Assembly (NCBI GenBank): GCA_032622095.1
Contig: CP136066.1
Span: 173,537,164-173,601,163, forward strand
DNA: 64,000 nucleotides
Direction of reading: 5' to 3'
Origin: Siphonodentalium dalli
Lineage: Eukaryota > Mollusca > Scaphopoda > Gadilida > Siphonodentaliidae
Numbering within the stretch: the first letter of the stretch is position 1; each line of letters opens with the position of its first letter. The notes beneath the pieces were generated by a model. It had not been told where the DNA came from, ran no database searches, and saw only the letters and a program-made list of their open reading frames with translations. Positions 34,401 through 38,800 of this stretch are shown here, piece by piece. The position numbers and the translations under genes are program-made.

Positions 34401-35634
34401 AGAGTATATTATATTATGATAACCGATTTATAAACTCGATTAAACCATTATTTTGGGACTTTATGTCCAGTAACTGTGATACTTACTAGGTAAAAATTAA
34501 AAAAACCGCGCATGTCTCTGGATAGACCCCGAAGCCACGACGAATAGTTTTCATGGCTGGCTCAACCGATTTTCGTGGCTGGTTAGCTAGCTAAGCCGGC
34601 TCAGTCACGACGTTCGTGGCTGACGAAATATGGCGGCTCAGCCGGCTGAGATGTTATCGTTCAGCGTATTTTCGTTTCCGAAATGTTCCTAATCCCCTGT
34701 TACCGGTTATAGACGCCGTTTTTTTTAGCGTTCGTGGTGAACCCGTAGAATTCCAGACCACATGTAATCTTTTGATGTTGGGCTTTTCCATTATGGCGAA
34801 ATTTCACGAAGGACTGGCATGGATATACTATGTAGTTTCCCATCTAATCGGTATAAGTAGTTACATTGGGACTTCTGTCGACTTCAGACTGCTATCATCA
34901 CTGCCATCTTGCGATATATGCATGCATCATTGAATGATGAACCCGATAGTAATGATATATAATATTTCAAACTATTTTCTATTCTTATGTGTATATATTG
35001 ACAAATGCCAGTGATGTCTGAGACTGGGTGTGGTCGATATAAACAATTTATATTTTAACCCTTTCAATACCGAATGGATGCGCCCATTCAGTTGTATGAA
35101 AGCATGCATTGGGATAGTCTATTCCACATTAAGGGGCCATGTGTTCTGATAATATAACAACCATGCCGTGTACATGCGAGTATGCCAATATTAGGCAATG
35201 CGGTTTAGTTCTTTGCGATTCACAATACAGTTGTGCTTGACATATAAGCCCATGCACACGGCTCAGCCATTTTACAATTCCGGCGGCGGAGATTTTTAAA
35301 TGTGGCTGGCGTTAGATATAATATGGCTGGCGGCGGCTTGTGGCCAATATGGCTGGCGGCTTGTGGCCAATATGGCTGGCGGCTTCGGGCTCTATCTCTG
35401 GACCTCACAGGATTTTGTCCGCCTCCCCACTGTATTGATAGCTTCATTTTCATAGCAAAATTGTTTTATGCCAGACTTTTAATTCACAAAGCTGGTCAGT
35501 AAAGAAGCAGTGTATGTGCATGTCGTAGCCGAGAAGACGAGATAAAATATCACAAATAAAAATAATATTTGCTTCAAATTGAATTAAAACTCACCTGTCA
35601 AAAGGAAAAATGACAATAATGTCAAAGATTTCAT
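4122..35634 (-). CDS. Galaxin-like secreted protein with C-terminal NTR-like domain (10 exons, 714 aa)
   Basis: Joined exons in order: 35634-35595, 32519-32427, 23570-23376, 22183-21902, 21089-20961, 19440-19270, 18057-17885, 11604-11369, 7635-7160, 4471-4122. They sum to 2145 nt, with reading frame kept at every junction and GT..AG at every intron. Residues 1-17 read as a signal peptide (MKSLTLLSFFLLTALAS). Residues 42 to about 540 carry 28 CC pairs, many as CCG, spaced roughly 12-30 residues, which is the hallmark of galaxin repeats. Six or so N-glycosylation sequons are present and no transmembrane segment is seen. Residues about 594-708 (FVC, then GCG, then YRC) resemble an NTR module. 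Galaxins are extracellular matrix proteins first described in coral skeleton; a matrix or biomineral role here is inference. A symmetrical phase-1 exon hidden in the 8.9-kb intron 2 cannot be excluded. The gene is divergent from MED6. Confidence 0.85.
4585..4965. mobile_element. Family C foldback MITE
   Basis: CATCACTAAATTCACCCTCT and GCAGAATGAGGTCCCCAGAG arms with right end TTCAGGCTTG. Confidence 0.7.
4966..5595. other. No gene recognised; possible repeat remnant
   Basis: Galaxin-like intron 9. Contains ATAATAATGTGATACATTG and GATGGAAAGAGCT, words also present in the B5 interior at 31.3 kb. Confidence 0.4.
5596..5840. mobile_element. piggyBac-like MITE, type B2, one hairpin
   Basis: TTAACCCTTTGAGTGCCAGG left end and CCTGGCACTCAAAGGGTTAA right end, with one CCAATGCATT hairpin near the right side. 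Confidence 0.82.
6774..7150. mobile_element. piggyBac-like MITE, type B2, abutting exon 9 donor
   Basis: TTAA at both ends. The right end GCACTGAAAGGGTTAA lies 8 bp from the GT of the galaxin-like exon 9 donor. One hairpin. Confidence 0.83.
7160..7635 (-). CDS. Galaxin-like exon 9, seven CC pairs and start of NTR-like region
   Basis: Residues 440-599. It has VCCDG, ICCNG, SCCKG, TCCND, KCCGK, ICCGE and ACCDN, then a Cys-poor stretch ending WPLFVCAHEK, which fits the first cysteine and strand of an NTR module. Acceptor TTTACAG|GTGTT, donor AAAAG|GTGAGT. A B2-type MITE begins 10 bp into the following intron. Confidence 0.87.
7725..8258. mobile_element. Foldback element inserted in a family H copy
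   Basis: Ends CCTTACTTGTATTTAAATTC and an inverse with GAAATACGAGTAAGG, with subterminal AGTACTATTTTTCGC, flanked by TA on both sides. Family H sequence continues on either side (CCCTTTCTTTACTA, then TTTTCGCACTCAGTTATAA). Confidence 0.65.
8398..8740 (+). repeat. Interspersed repeat K (paralog of 58178-58450)
   Basis: ACATTACACCCACACCATC, ACAGCTAGGTGAACATAGCA and GTCAATATCCCCCAACACAA recur at 58.2 kb. The ORFs on both strands here are incidental. Confidence 0.65.
8995..9395. mobile_element. Family C foldback MITE
   Basis: Closely related to the 4585 copy, including the CAGACGACACAATGCACAAA interior; right end ACTCAGGCTTGG. Confidence 0.7.
9396..10884. other. Intronic, no gene recognised
   Basis: Galaxin-like intron 8. 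Overlapping ORFs near 10110-10506 on both strands show no family resemblance. Confidence 0.4.
10885..11060. mobile_element. Family A MITE (short copy)
   Basis: Both ends are present. The central arms are deleted so that the TAGTCGGAAATATTTCCGACTA palindrome forms the middle (span 10962-11002). Confidence 0.85.
11369..11604 (-). CDS. Galaxin-like exon 8, three CC pairs
   Basis: Residues 362-440, with LCCDM, ECCGT and TCCFG after a CHC motif. Acceptor TCATCAG|GAGTG. The donor TCTGT|GTAAGT contains an in-frame TAA if read through, but it is a perfect splice donor and exon 9 continues in the resulting phase, so I treat it as a donor rather than a stop. Confidence 0.8.
11880..12360. repeat. Family E array, diverged
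   Basis: AGTCATGCAAAGAGTAAAAT, AAGATCCATATGAAGTTTG and a final CAAGTTGAGCTG; galaxin-like intron 7. Confidence 0.7.
12433..12638. mobile_element. Family A MITE
   Basis: Full-length foldback with TACAGTAATGCTCTAA and matching inverted end, in intron 7 of the galaxin-like gene. Confidence 0.88.
12954..13342. mobile_element. piggyBac-like MITE, type B3, two hairpins
   Basis: TTAACCCTTTACCCAACAGA ... TTGTTGGGTAAAGGGTTAA, with two inverted hairpins around a T-rich linker and a CCGGTTTTGGCCGG motif on one side. Confidence 0.87.
13394..13838. mobile_element. Foldback element with GTTACACTGGTGTAAAT ends
   Basis: A 17-bp perfect inverted terminus at 13394-13410 and 13822-13838; non-coding interior. 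Confidence 0.6.
13896..14033. mobile_element. Short foldback with ATAAATTACACTAGAT ends
   Basis: A 138-bp imperfect palindrome whose outer arms are near-perfect inverses; possibly related to the preceding foldback through its TTACACT motif. Confidence 0.5.
14735..15065. repeat. Local duplication, copy 1
   Basis: CTTATTAAAATATTTAT, CCACAACCAAAAACATGCTA and surrounding sequence recur about 900 bp downstream. AATCTGTGGCTTCAATTGGG from this copy also recurs near 18874. Confidence 0.65.
15221..15545. mobile_element. Family C foldback MITE
   Basis: Starts AAATAGTGTGTCTGTCATTT and has a right arm ending TGACAGGCACACTATTCGC. Confidence 0.68.
15618..16075. repeat. Local duplication, copy 2, with MITE insertion
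   Basis: The diverged second copy of 14735-15065, interrupted by a family A MITE at 15686-15868. Confidence 0.65.
15686..15868. mobile_element. Family A MITE
   Basis: Foldback with both TA-flanked ends and a shortened centre. It lies inside the second copy of a local duplication (15618-16075). Confidence 0.88.
16097..16312. mobile_element. Family A MITE plus an adjacent right-end fragment
   Basis: Full foldback. A second right-end fragment (GAGTCGATTACTTAGGGC) lies at about 16359-16394, suggesting an abortive copy or duplication. Confidence 0.85.
16690..16822. repeat. 133-bp hairpin
   Basis: Arms AGTCCAACAAATTAGAC and inverse, extended through TTAATATTTGGACATTTA, with few mismatches. Confidence 0.6.
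16840..17300. other. Intronic, GATAAATT-rich
   Basis: Galaxin-like intron 7. Dense short repeats of GATAAATTT-like words between 16860 and 17140; nothing coding. Confidence 0.45.
17301..17837. mobile_element. piggyBac-like MITE, type B1, expanded linker
   Basis: A B1 right end (CGTCATGAAAGGGTTAA) and a decayed left end. The linker between the hairpins is expanded into about eight AATGTAAGAAAAAATGATAA-like units (17410-17740). Confidence 0.7.
17885..18057 (-). CDS. Galaxin-like exon 7, three CC pairs
   Basis: Residues 304-361, with KCCGG, LCCLD and NCCHV. Acceptor TTTTTAG|GAATC. Donor CAGG|GTGAGA is phase 0, matching exon 8, which starts on a full codon. Confidence 0.82.
18350..19065. repeat. 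Family E tandem array, inverted, several units
   Basis: GCCATGTTTTTTGGCTGAAT, AAATCCAAGATGGC and CATCTACATGTC recur, with an AATGAAAGTGTCAATGACAC terminal motif at the left and a CA microsatellite at 19009-19026. It lies in galaxin-like intron 6. Confidence 0.75.
19079..19246. mobile_element. piggyBac-like MITE, type B1, right half
   Basis: One hairpin plus the CGTCATGAAAGGGTTTA end. It sits 23 bp beyond the exon 6 donor. Confidence 0.75.
19270..19440 (-). CDS. Galaxin-like exon 6, four CC pairs
   Basis: Residues 247-304, with QCCSY, ICCKD, ACCNY, KCCGG and sequons NTS and NKS. Acceptor TTTTCAG|GTTTC, donor GGAG|GTGAGT, phase 1 on both sides. A family A MITE end lies 17 bp upstream of the acceptor and a B1 half-copy lies 23 bp beyond the donor. 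Confidence 0.85.
19459..19572. mobile_element. Family A MITE half copy next to exon 6 acceptor
   Basis: Only the left arm remains. Its TA end lies 17 bp from the AG acceptor of galaxin-like exon 6. Confidence 0.82.
19655..19770. mobile_element. Family C fragment
   Basis: Left arm with CAAGTCTTGAAATAGTGTGT and the central GCATCACTAAATTCACCCTC. Confidence 0.65.
20000..20718. mobile_element. Family A MITE split by Mutator-like insertion
   Basis: The left 197 bp and the right end are separated by the 501-bp family D element. The right end reads GGCAATACTGTA. Confidence 0.8.
20197..20697. mobile_element. Mutator-like foldback element, nested in a family A MITE (family D)
   Basis: A 501-bp element with inverted ends GCCGATGGGGTCATTGTCAC..., flanked by a perfect 9-bp duplication ATTACTTAG (20188-20196 and 20698-20706). 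Each arm holds tandem copies of a TCACATTCGTAGCCAGCTTT-type unit. The interrupted host is a family A MITE whose end resumes as GGCAATACTGTA. Confidence 0.8.
20961..21089 (-). CDS. Galaxin-like exon 5, three CC pairs
   Basis: Residues 204-247, with VCCGD, ECCFG, ECCGS and an N-glycosylation sequon (NIT). Acceptor ATTCCAG|GAATG, donor TCAG|GTGAGG, phase 1 on both sides. Confidence 0.85.
21131..21215. mobile_element. Family C fragment
   Basis: Left arm only, CAAGCCTTGAAATAGTGTGT. Smaller pieces also lie at about 12722-12795 and 46935-47010. Confidence 0.65.
21257..21528. mobile_element. Family I element
   Basis: TTAAAGATGCATAATCTGAA ... TCGTATTGAGCACCTTTAA, with GAGTCGAGGAACCCACCCAT; galaxin-like intron 4. 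Confidence 0.6.
21549..21765. mobile_element. Family A MITE
   Basis: Full foldback in intron 4 of the galaxin-like gene, TACAGTAATTCCCTAA left end and a diverged right end. Confidence 0.85.
21902..22183 (-). CDS. Galaxin-like exon 4, four CC pairs
   Basis: Residues 110-204, with RCCGL, QCCQS, ECCGN and TCCGG. Acceptor CCTTCAG|TCACTG was chosen over TTACAG further in because only the former keeps frame with exon 3. Donor GGAG|GTAAAA, phase 1 on both sides. Confidence 0.85.
22290..22510. mobile_element. Family A MITE
   Basis: Full-length foldback with near-perfect arms, in intron 3 of the galaxin-like gene. Confidence 0.88.
22511..23040. other. Intronic, nothing recognised
   Basis: Galaxin-like intron 3, AT-rich, with a local repeat of TGTTGTCATAGA. 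Confidence 0.4.
23045..23185. mobile_element. piggyBac-like MITE, type B1, right half
   Basis: One diverged hairpin and the CCAGTCATGGAAG end without the terminal TTAA. Confidence 0.65.
23376..23570 (-). CDS. Galaxin-like exon 3, three CC pairs
   Basis: Residues 45-110, with ICCDD, YCCGN and LCCKD. Acceptor TTCACAG|CTGTG, donor CAACA|GTAAGT, phase 1 on both sides. Confidence 0.85.
23690..23871. mobile_element. Family A MITE
   Basis: Foldback with a shortened centre, flanked by an imperfect repeat of ATGGAAATATGAGAATATA (left) and ATGGAATTATGAGAATATA (right). Confidence 0.87.
23930..24626 (-). pseudogene. Non-LTR retrotransposon ORF2 C-terminal remnant
   Basis: The minus-strand frame includes LTMMRISAHKLAVETDRYKR, the pattern of the post-RT region of many invertebrate LINEs. 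In a shifted frame it is followed by residues resembling the Cys/His cluster and a YNLALL block. Stops and frameshifts break it. It lies in intron 2 of the galaxin-like gene, next to a family A MITE at 24644. Confidence 0.5.
24644..24853. mobile_element. Family A MITE
   Basis: Full foldback with a partial deletion in the right arm; abuts the LINE remnant. Confidence 0.86.
25093..25543. mobile_element. piggyBac-like MITE, type B2, one hairpin
   Basis: TTAACCCTTTCAGTGCCAAG ... GGCACTGAAAGGGTTAA, close in sequence to the 6774 copy but inverted. Confidence 0.85.
25551..25950. mobile_element. piggyBac-like MITE, type B3, two hairpins
   Basis: Nearly identical to the copies at 31492, 47452 and 57754, starting 8 bp after the preceding B2 element. 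Confidence 0.88.
25985..26209. mobile_element. piggyBac-like MITE, type B1, composite
   Basis: Starts with a collapsed B2-like pair of ends and continues as B1 with two hairpins and a CATCATGAAAGGGTTAA end. Confidence 0.7.
26468..26918. mobile_element. piggyBac-like MITE, type B2, right end lost
   Basis: TTAACCCTTTCAGTGCCAGG left end and one hairpin. The right end is replaced by a family H fragment after CCTGGCACTT. Confidence 0.75.
27434..27819. mobile_element. Double-hairpin element with unrelated ends (B4)
   Basis: Ends TCGGAAGTCGGGATTTTTTT and its inverse, not CCCTTT/TTAA. Inside are the same two CCAATGCATTCTCTTATATA hairpins as in B1-B3. Confidence 0.78.
27880..28760 (+). repeat. Interspersed repeat K2 (paralog of 48290-48800)
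   Basis: Shares AATATTGATATCCGGTCATC and GTGTATATTTCCACTGACCC with the inverted copy at 48 kb. It is interrupted by the hAT-like MITE at 28296. Confidence 0.7.
28296..28673. mobile_element. hAT-like MITE with 8-bp TSD
   Basis: A 378-bp GC-rich element with ends CAGGGGC...GCCCCTG. It is flanked by a perfect 8-bp duplication TTTTCACA (28288-28295 and 28674-28681). A related host repeat at 48.3-48.8 kb lacks it, giving an empty site. Confidence 0.82.
29730..29985. mobile_element. Family C MITE, complete, inside family J satellite
   Basis: CAAGCCTTGAAATAGTGTGT ... CTATTTCAAGGCTTG. Flanks TTCTTTAC and TTCGTTAC form a likely 8-bp target duplication with one mismatch, suggesting a hAT-like family. 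Confidence 0.75.
30039..30255. mobile_element. Family A MITE inside family J satellite
   Basis: Full foldback inserted in a tandem GGGTACA-type array, which resumes on its right (CTTTCAGGCGCATGGGTACA). Confidence 0.86.
30420..31236. other. Intronic degenerate tandem sequence
   Basis: Galaxin-like intron 2. Loose repeats of CACAGGGGTCAATTGACC, ATGGGATAGG and CAGATGACTTAAA every 100-130 bp; no coding potential seen. Confidence 0.5.
31237..31495. mobile_element. piggyBac-like MITE without hairpin module (B5)
   Basis: TTAACCCTTTCAGTGCCAAA ... TTGGCACTGAAAGGGTTAA. It shares its outer 30 bp with B2 but has a different palindromic interior built on GATGGAAAGAGCTCTAAGAG. It shares its right TTAA with the next element. 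A right half of the same type lies at 27230-27353. Confidence 0.8.
31492..31890. mobile_element. piggyBac-like MITE, type B3, two hairpins
   Basis: A 399-bp copy starting at the TTAA that also ends the B5 element. Hairpin 1 spans 31645-31713. Confidence 0.9.
32427..32519 (-). CDS. Galaxin-like exon 2
   Basis: Residues 14-45. Acceptor ATTCCAG|CATTAG, donor CTGC|GTAAGT, phase 1 on both sides. It ends with the first CC pair (KRCC) after a lone Cys (IQCGD). Confidence 0.8.
32581..32797. mobile_element. Family A MITE
   Basis: Full foldback in intron 1 of the galaxin-like gene, about 60 bp upstream of exon 2. Confidence 0.88.
32812..33232. mobile_element. Family C MITE, diverged
   Basis: Both arms of the family C block with right end CACACTATTTCAAGACTTG; intron 1 of the galaxin-like gene. 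Confidence 0.68.
33240..34020. other. Intronic, nothing recognised
   Basis: Galaxin-like intron 1, AT-rich. Confidence 0.4.
34024..34148. repeat. Imperfect foldback
   Basis: Left arm ATCACAAGGGTCTGGGAAC then TTAAAACAAAA; right arm is its inverse with a few differences. Confidence 0.5.
34332..34483. repeat. 152-bp near-perfect hairpin
   Basis: Arms TCACAGTTACTGGACATAAA continuing through ATAAATCGGTTATCA-like sequence, around an AT loop. Confidence 0.65.
34500..35320. other. Intronic, GC-richer stretch, nothing recognised
   Basis: Galaxin-like intron 1. A GC-rich patch at 34540-34640 has repeated CGTGGCTG and GCCGGCT words; no coding exon was found. Confidence 0.4.
35321..35395. repeat. Short tandem repeat, 23-bp unit
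   Basis: TTGTGGCCAATATGGCTGGC (GGC) repeats about 2.5 times, close upstream of the divergent promoter. Confidence 0.75.
35595..35634 (-). CDS. Galaxin-like exon 1 (start codon, signal peptide)
   Basis: The exon encodes MKSLTLLSFFLLT plus the first base of codon 14. The donor is ACAG|GTGAGT. Joined to exon 2 it yields a hydrophobic core ending LLTALAS, a good signal-peptidase context, which supports both this start and the junction. Confidence 0.82.
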
Positions 35635-35836
35635 TGCAGCAAATTGGTTCTTGTGTATAGAAAATATTAAAATTCTAAGACAATTATTGAAACACGTCCT
35701 ATTTCATCAACATCTAGTTTCATTCTGACAAGATTTGAACCCAGTGGGTAATTTCTGCGAAATCCCCGGGAAAACCCAAACAGACCACGTGACGTGACGT
35801 ATTTTAATTTTGGTACAGGTATACCCATTTTCAACA
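35635..35836. promoter_or_regulatory. Divergent (bidirectional) promoter interval
   Basis: There are 202 bp between the ATG of the galaxin-like gene (minus) and the ATG of MED6 (plus). No canonical TATA box is placed convincingly for either gene. At 35786-35800 the sequence CACGTGACGTGACGT overlays an E-box (CACGTG) with two TGACGT half-CRE motifs. The motifs are seen; their use is inference. Transcription starts cannot be placed. Confidence 0.6.
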
Positions 35837-35861
35837 ATGTCGACAGAGAAAGCCGGAGGTG
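35837..35861 (+). CDS. MED6: MED6 exon 1 (start)
   Basis: It encodes MSTEKAGG plus one base. Donor GGTG|GTAAAT leaves phase 1, matching exon 2 exactly. The N-terminal residues of MED6 are not conserved, so this exon rests on splice logic and position. Confidence 0.72.
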
Positions 35862-38800
35862 GTAAATTAATTTCCTTTATTACAAATACTTCCAGGAAGA
35901 TTTATAAATATTCCACAGCACTAACATTATAGGAATGTGTCTCGTATCAACTAAATGGCTGCTGGTGACATTCGTTAATGATCCATATGGCCATTACGAG
36001 GGGTTTCCCCCGTTTTTATTTTATTTTGTCATTTCGAAATAAAACAACACAGCAACATAATAAATATCATGTACATCCGTGTACAGATAGCCAGTCAACC
36101 AAGGAGTATAGCTATAATTTTTTAAAGGTGGTTTGACATGTTGTGAGTAGGGTACTGTGAGGGAGATGGGGTACCTTGATGGAGATGGTGTCACCCGGCC
36201 CTAGCTCCCCCACACACCCCATCCCGCAGATGAATTAAACAAAATTAAACCTATCGAGAGCGAATCAGGAGCATACTTGTGTAATATCTGTGCATATACT
36301 AGAGCGCTAATAAACTGATATTTTTGTTTCTATATAACCCTGACCTATTGCATCCGAACTGTTAGAAATTTTTAGCAAAGTTGGGGGTCAGATCCCCTGT
36401 CGCCACGTCCTGCTAATGGACCCTCGGAATATTGGATCCTCGGACTGCCGCATCCTTGGACTATTGCCTCGGACTATCGCCTCGGATTATTGATTATATA
36501 ACGCACTGTACGTACCCCTGTAATCGAACCCTCAGACTAAACTTAATGTTCCCACCCTGGGGCTATCGGATCTATCGACCAACAGCTATATGGTTGACTG
36601 CGCTAATGTACATGTATGCAAGGGAGGATCTACATGCATGTACCATCCGGCGCCATCGGCTCGCGCCCCCTATTTTCGCCAGAGAAAGGAATTTTTTGGG
36701 ACGTGTCCGGGCACCATTTGTCTCCGAGAACCCGAAGTTTCTGCACTTAATATTGCTAAGGCCAAATAAAAAAGATAATATGTTTCCGTACATCGACCGA
36801 CCCTAAAAATAACCCGCCGACCCTAATCTTTTTATTGATATTTTGAGAAAAAGTCAAAATTTTCTAAAAAAACAAAAAAAATATATAGTTTTTTACTGTT
36901 TTTACCGCCAATGCTCATAAATATTGATAATCATTAGGTGCAAAACACATGGTTTCTAACATAAGCCTGTGATAAGTGACATGAAGTGTGACAGTTGTCT
37001 CAAAAGCCACAGGTGTGTGATGGGTTGTGGATTGATAGGCATGAATCTTGCAATTTTAATTTCAAGAGAGTGGACCTCATGCCTGCTTTACCATTATGCC
37101 TTGTTTGGGACTTATGGAACATATTCATGAGTTCCAAATAAACATGCATGTCCATTTATTATTTTCTTGACAGCATGAGAAATGTACATTTCCATTTCGT
37201 TTGACACTTAATATTCAAACAACATTTTACTGGTACACTTCATTGCTTCACCCACCATGTTTCTTTTGCACACATTTAAACATGCTGGGTGCTATCTAAA
37301 GGGGTACTGAATCTGCCAATTATGGGACCATCTCCTTTTATACTCAAGAGAATATATGCAGCAAATTAATGCATTTGAGCCATGGATTAGTGCCAAATAC
37401 ACTGATGTGTTCTATGAGAACGATGCAAACAACATGGTAATTTATATGACTGGAGTCATAAATTCATTTTCAATATACTTACCATGTTGTTTGCACCATT
37501 CATTGAGCACATAAGTGTATTTGGCATTAATACATGCCTCAAATTCATTCATTTGTTGCATATATTCTGTTGAGTATACAAGGAGATAGTCCTACAAATA
37601 ACCGGATTCAGGGTACAGTACCCCTTTAATATATTATTTTGTTCAAAATAAATGTTTTGTTTTGATAAACTTGCTCTTATAATTGACACCAACTAATGCT
37701 ACACAGGTTTTGAAAATGTGCTGAACAGTATATTCGTGTCTTGTCATGATTTCTGTTAGAGGATCTTTGTATAGGTTGCAAGGAAATTTAAAATTAACTG
37801 AAGACGAACTGCTGGTGGCTGCCAGACTTTCGGGAACACACTTAAAGTAACTGCATTAGTGCTGATCACAAACCCTGTGTACCCTTCAGCAGATTTTCAA
37901 AACCTGTGTACCGTAAAATACCCTTCAGCACTTTTATTTGGTGAGTGACCCCCTTCAGCCCAACTGACATCTTCAACAATCAGGCAGAATATCCCATATG
38001 AACAATTCAAATATATAGGTTCTATAATATTTTCGGACATAAATTCCGAGCCCCATCCCTCTGAGTTTATGGCCAAAATCAGTATGTGAATACTGAAACA
38101 CACTATTAAGAATAACAGCAAGTTTGATATCTTGTTCAATGTTAATGTATATTTCCACAAGTAATACTTTCCCTACAACACAAGTAGGCATTTTATGTCA
38201 TTTCGGTCGAGGTAGTTCAATATTTCTGCAGCTGGAAAAAAATATAAAAAAATAATAAAAATAAAAAACATTTCCCTACCTACCTACCCTAATTTTTTCT
38301 CTCCGTTATCGGAAACATATTATCTTTTTTATTTGGCCTAATATACATGCATATATATACTACAGTTTACATGTTTTACATTAATCTGACTCAAACATAC
38401 AATTATTTTAACTGTGGATGGATCTATATCCATGCAAGGGTGAAACCAACATCCCGCGATGTGGGCGCGCCCTGCACAGACTATTTACGCCATGCAGATC
38501 GAGCAAAATAATTCTGTCGACATTTTGTTTCTGGGTGTTGGAAAATATCTGGCCCGGCGCAAAGTTTTAGGCGCCCGGAGTTTTTCTATAATCATAGATA
38601 TAGCAATTCTAACTGGGGTGTCAAATATAAATTCCATCTATATATACATGTAGCAATAGAAATGAGACGGCTACACTTTAGGATAAGCCTTATACAACGT
38701 ATATATAGTCTGAGCATTTGATAGTACGGAGCTTTGTCTCGGACTTTCGAACTTCAAACCATCGAACTGCGCTGACGGCATTTTATCATGTAAAGAAATT

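Noticed and set aside
36432-36806. 124-aa ORF near a CCTCGGACTATTG repeat
   Set aside because: Starts within a degenerate tandem repeat and runs into the Harbinger-like element; no family resemblance.
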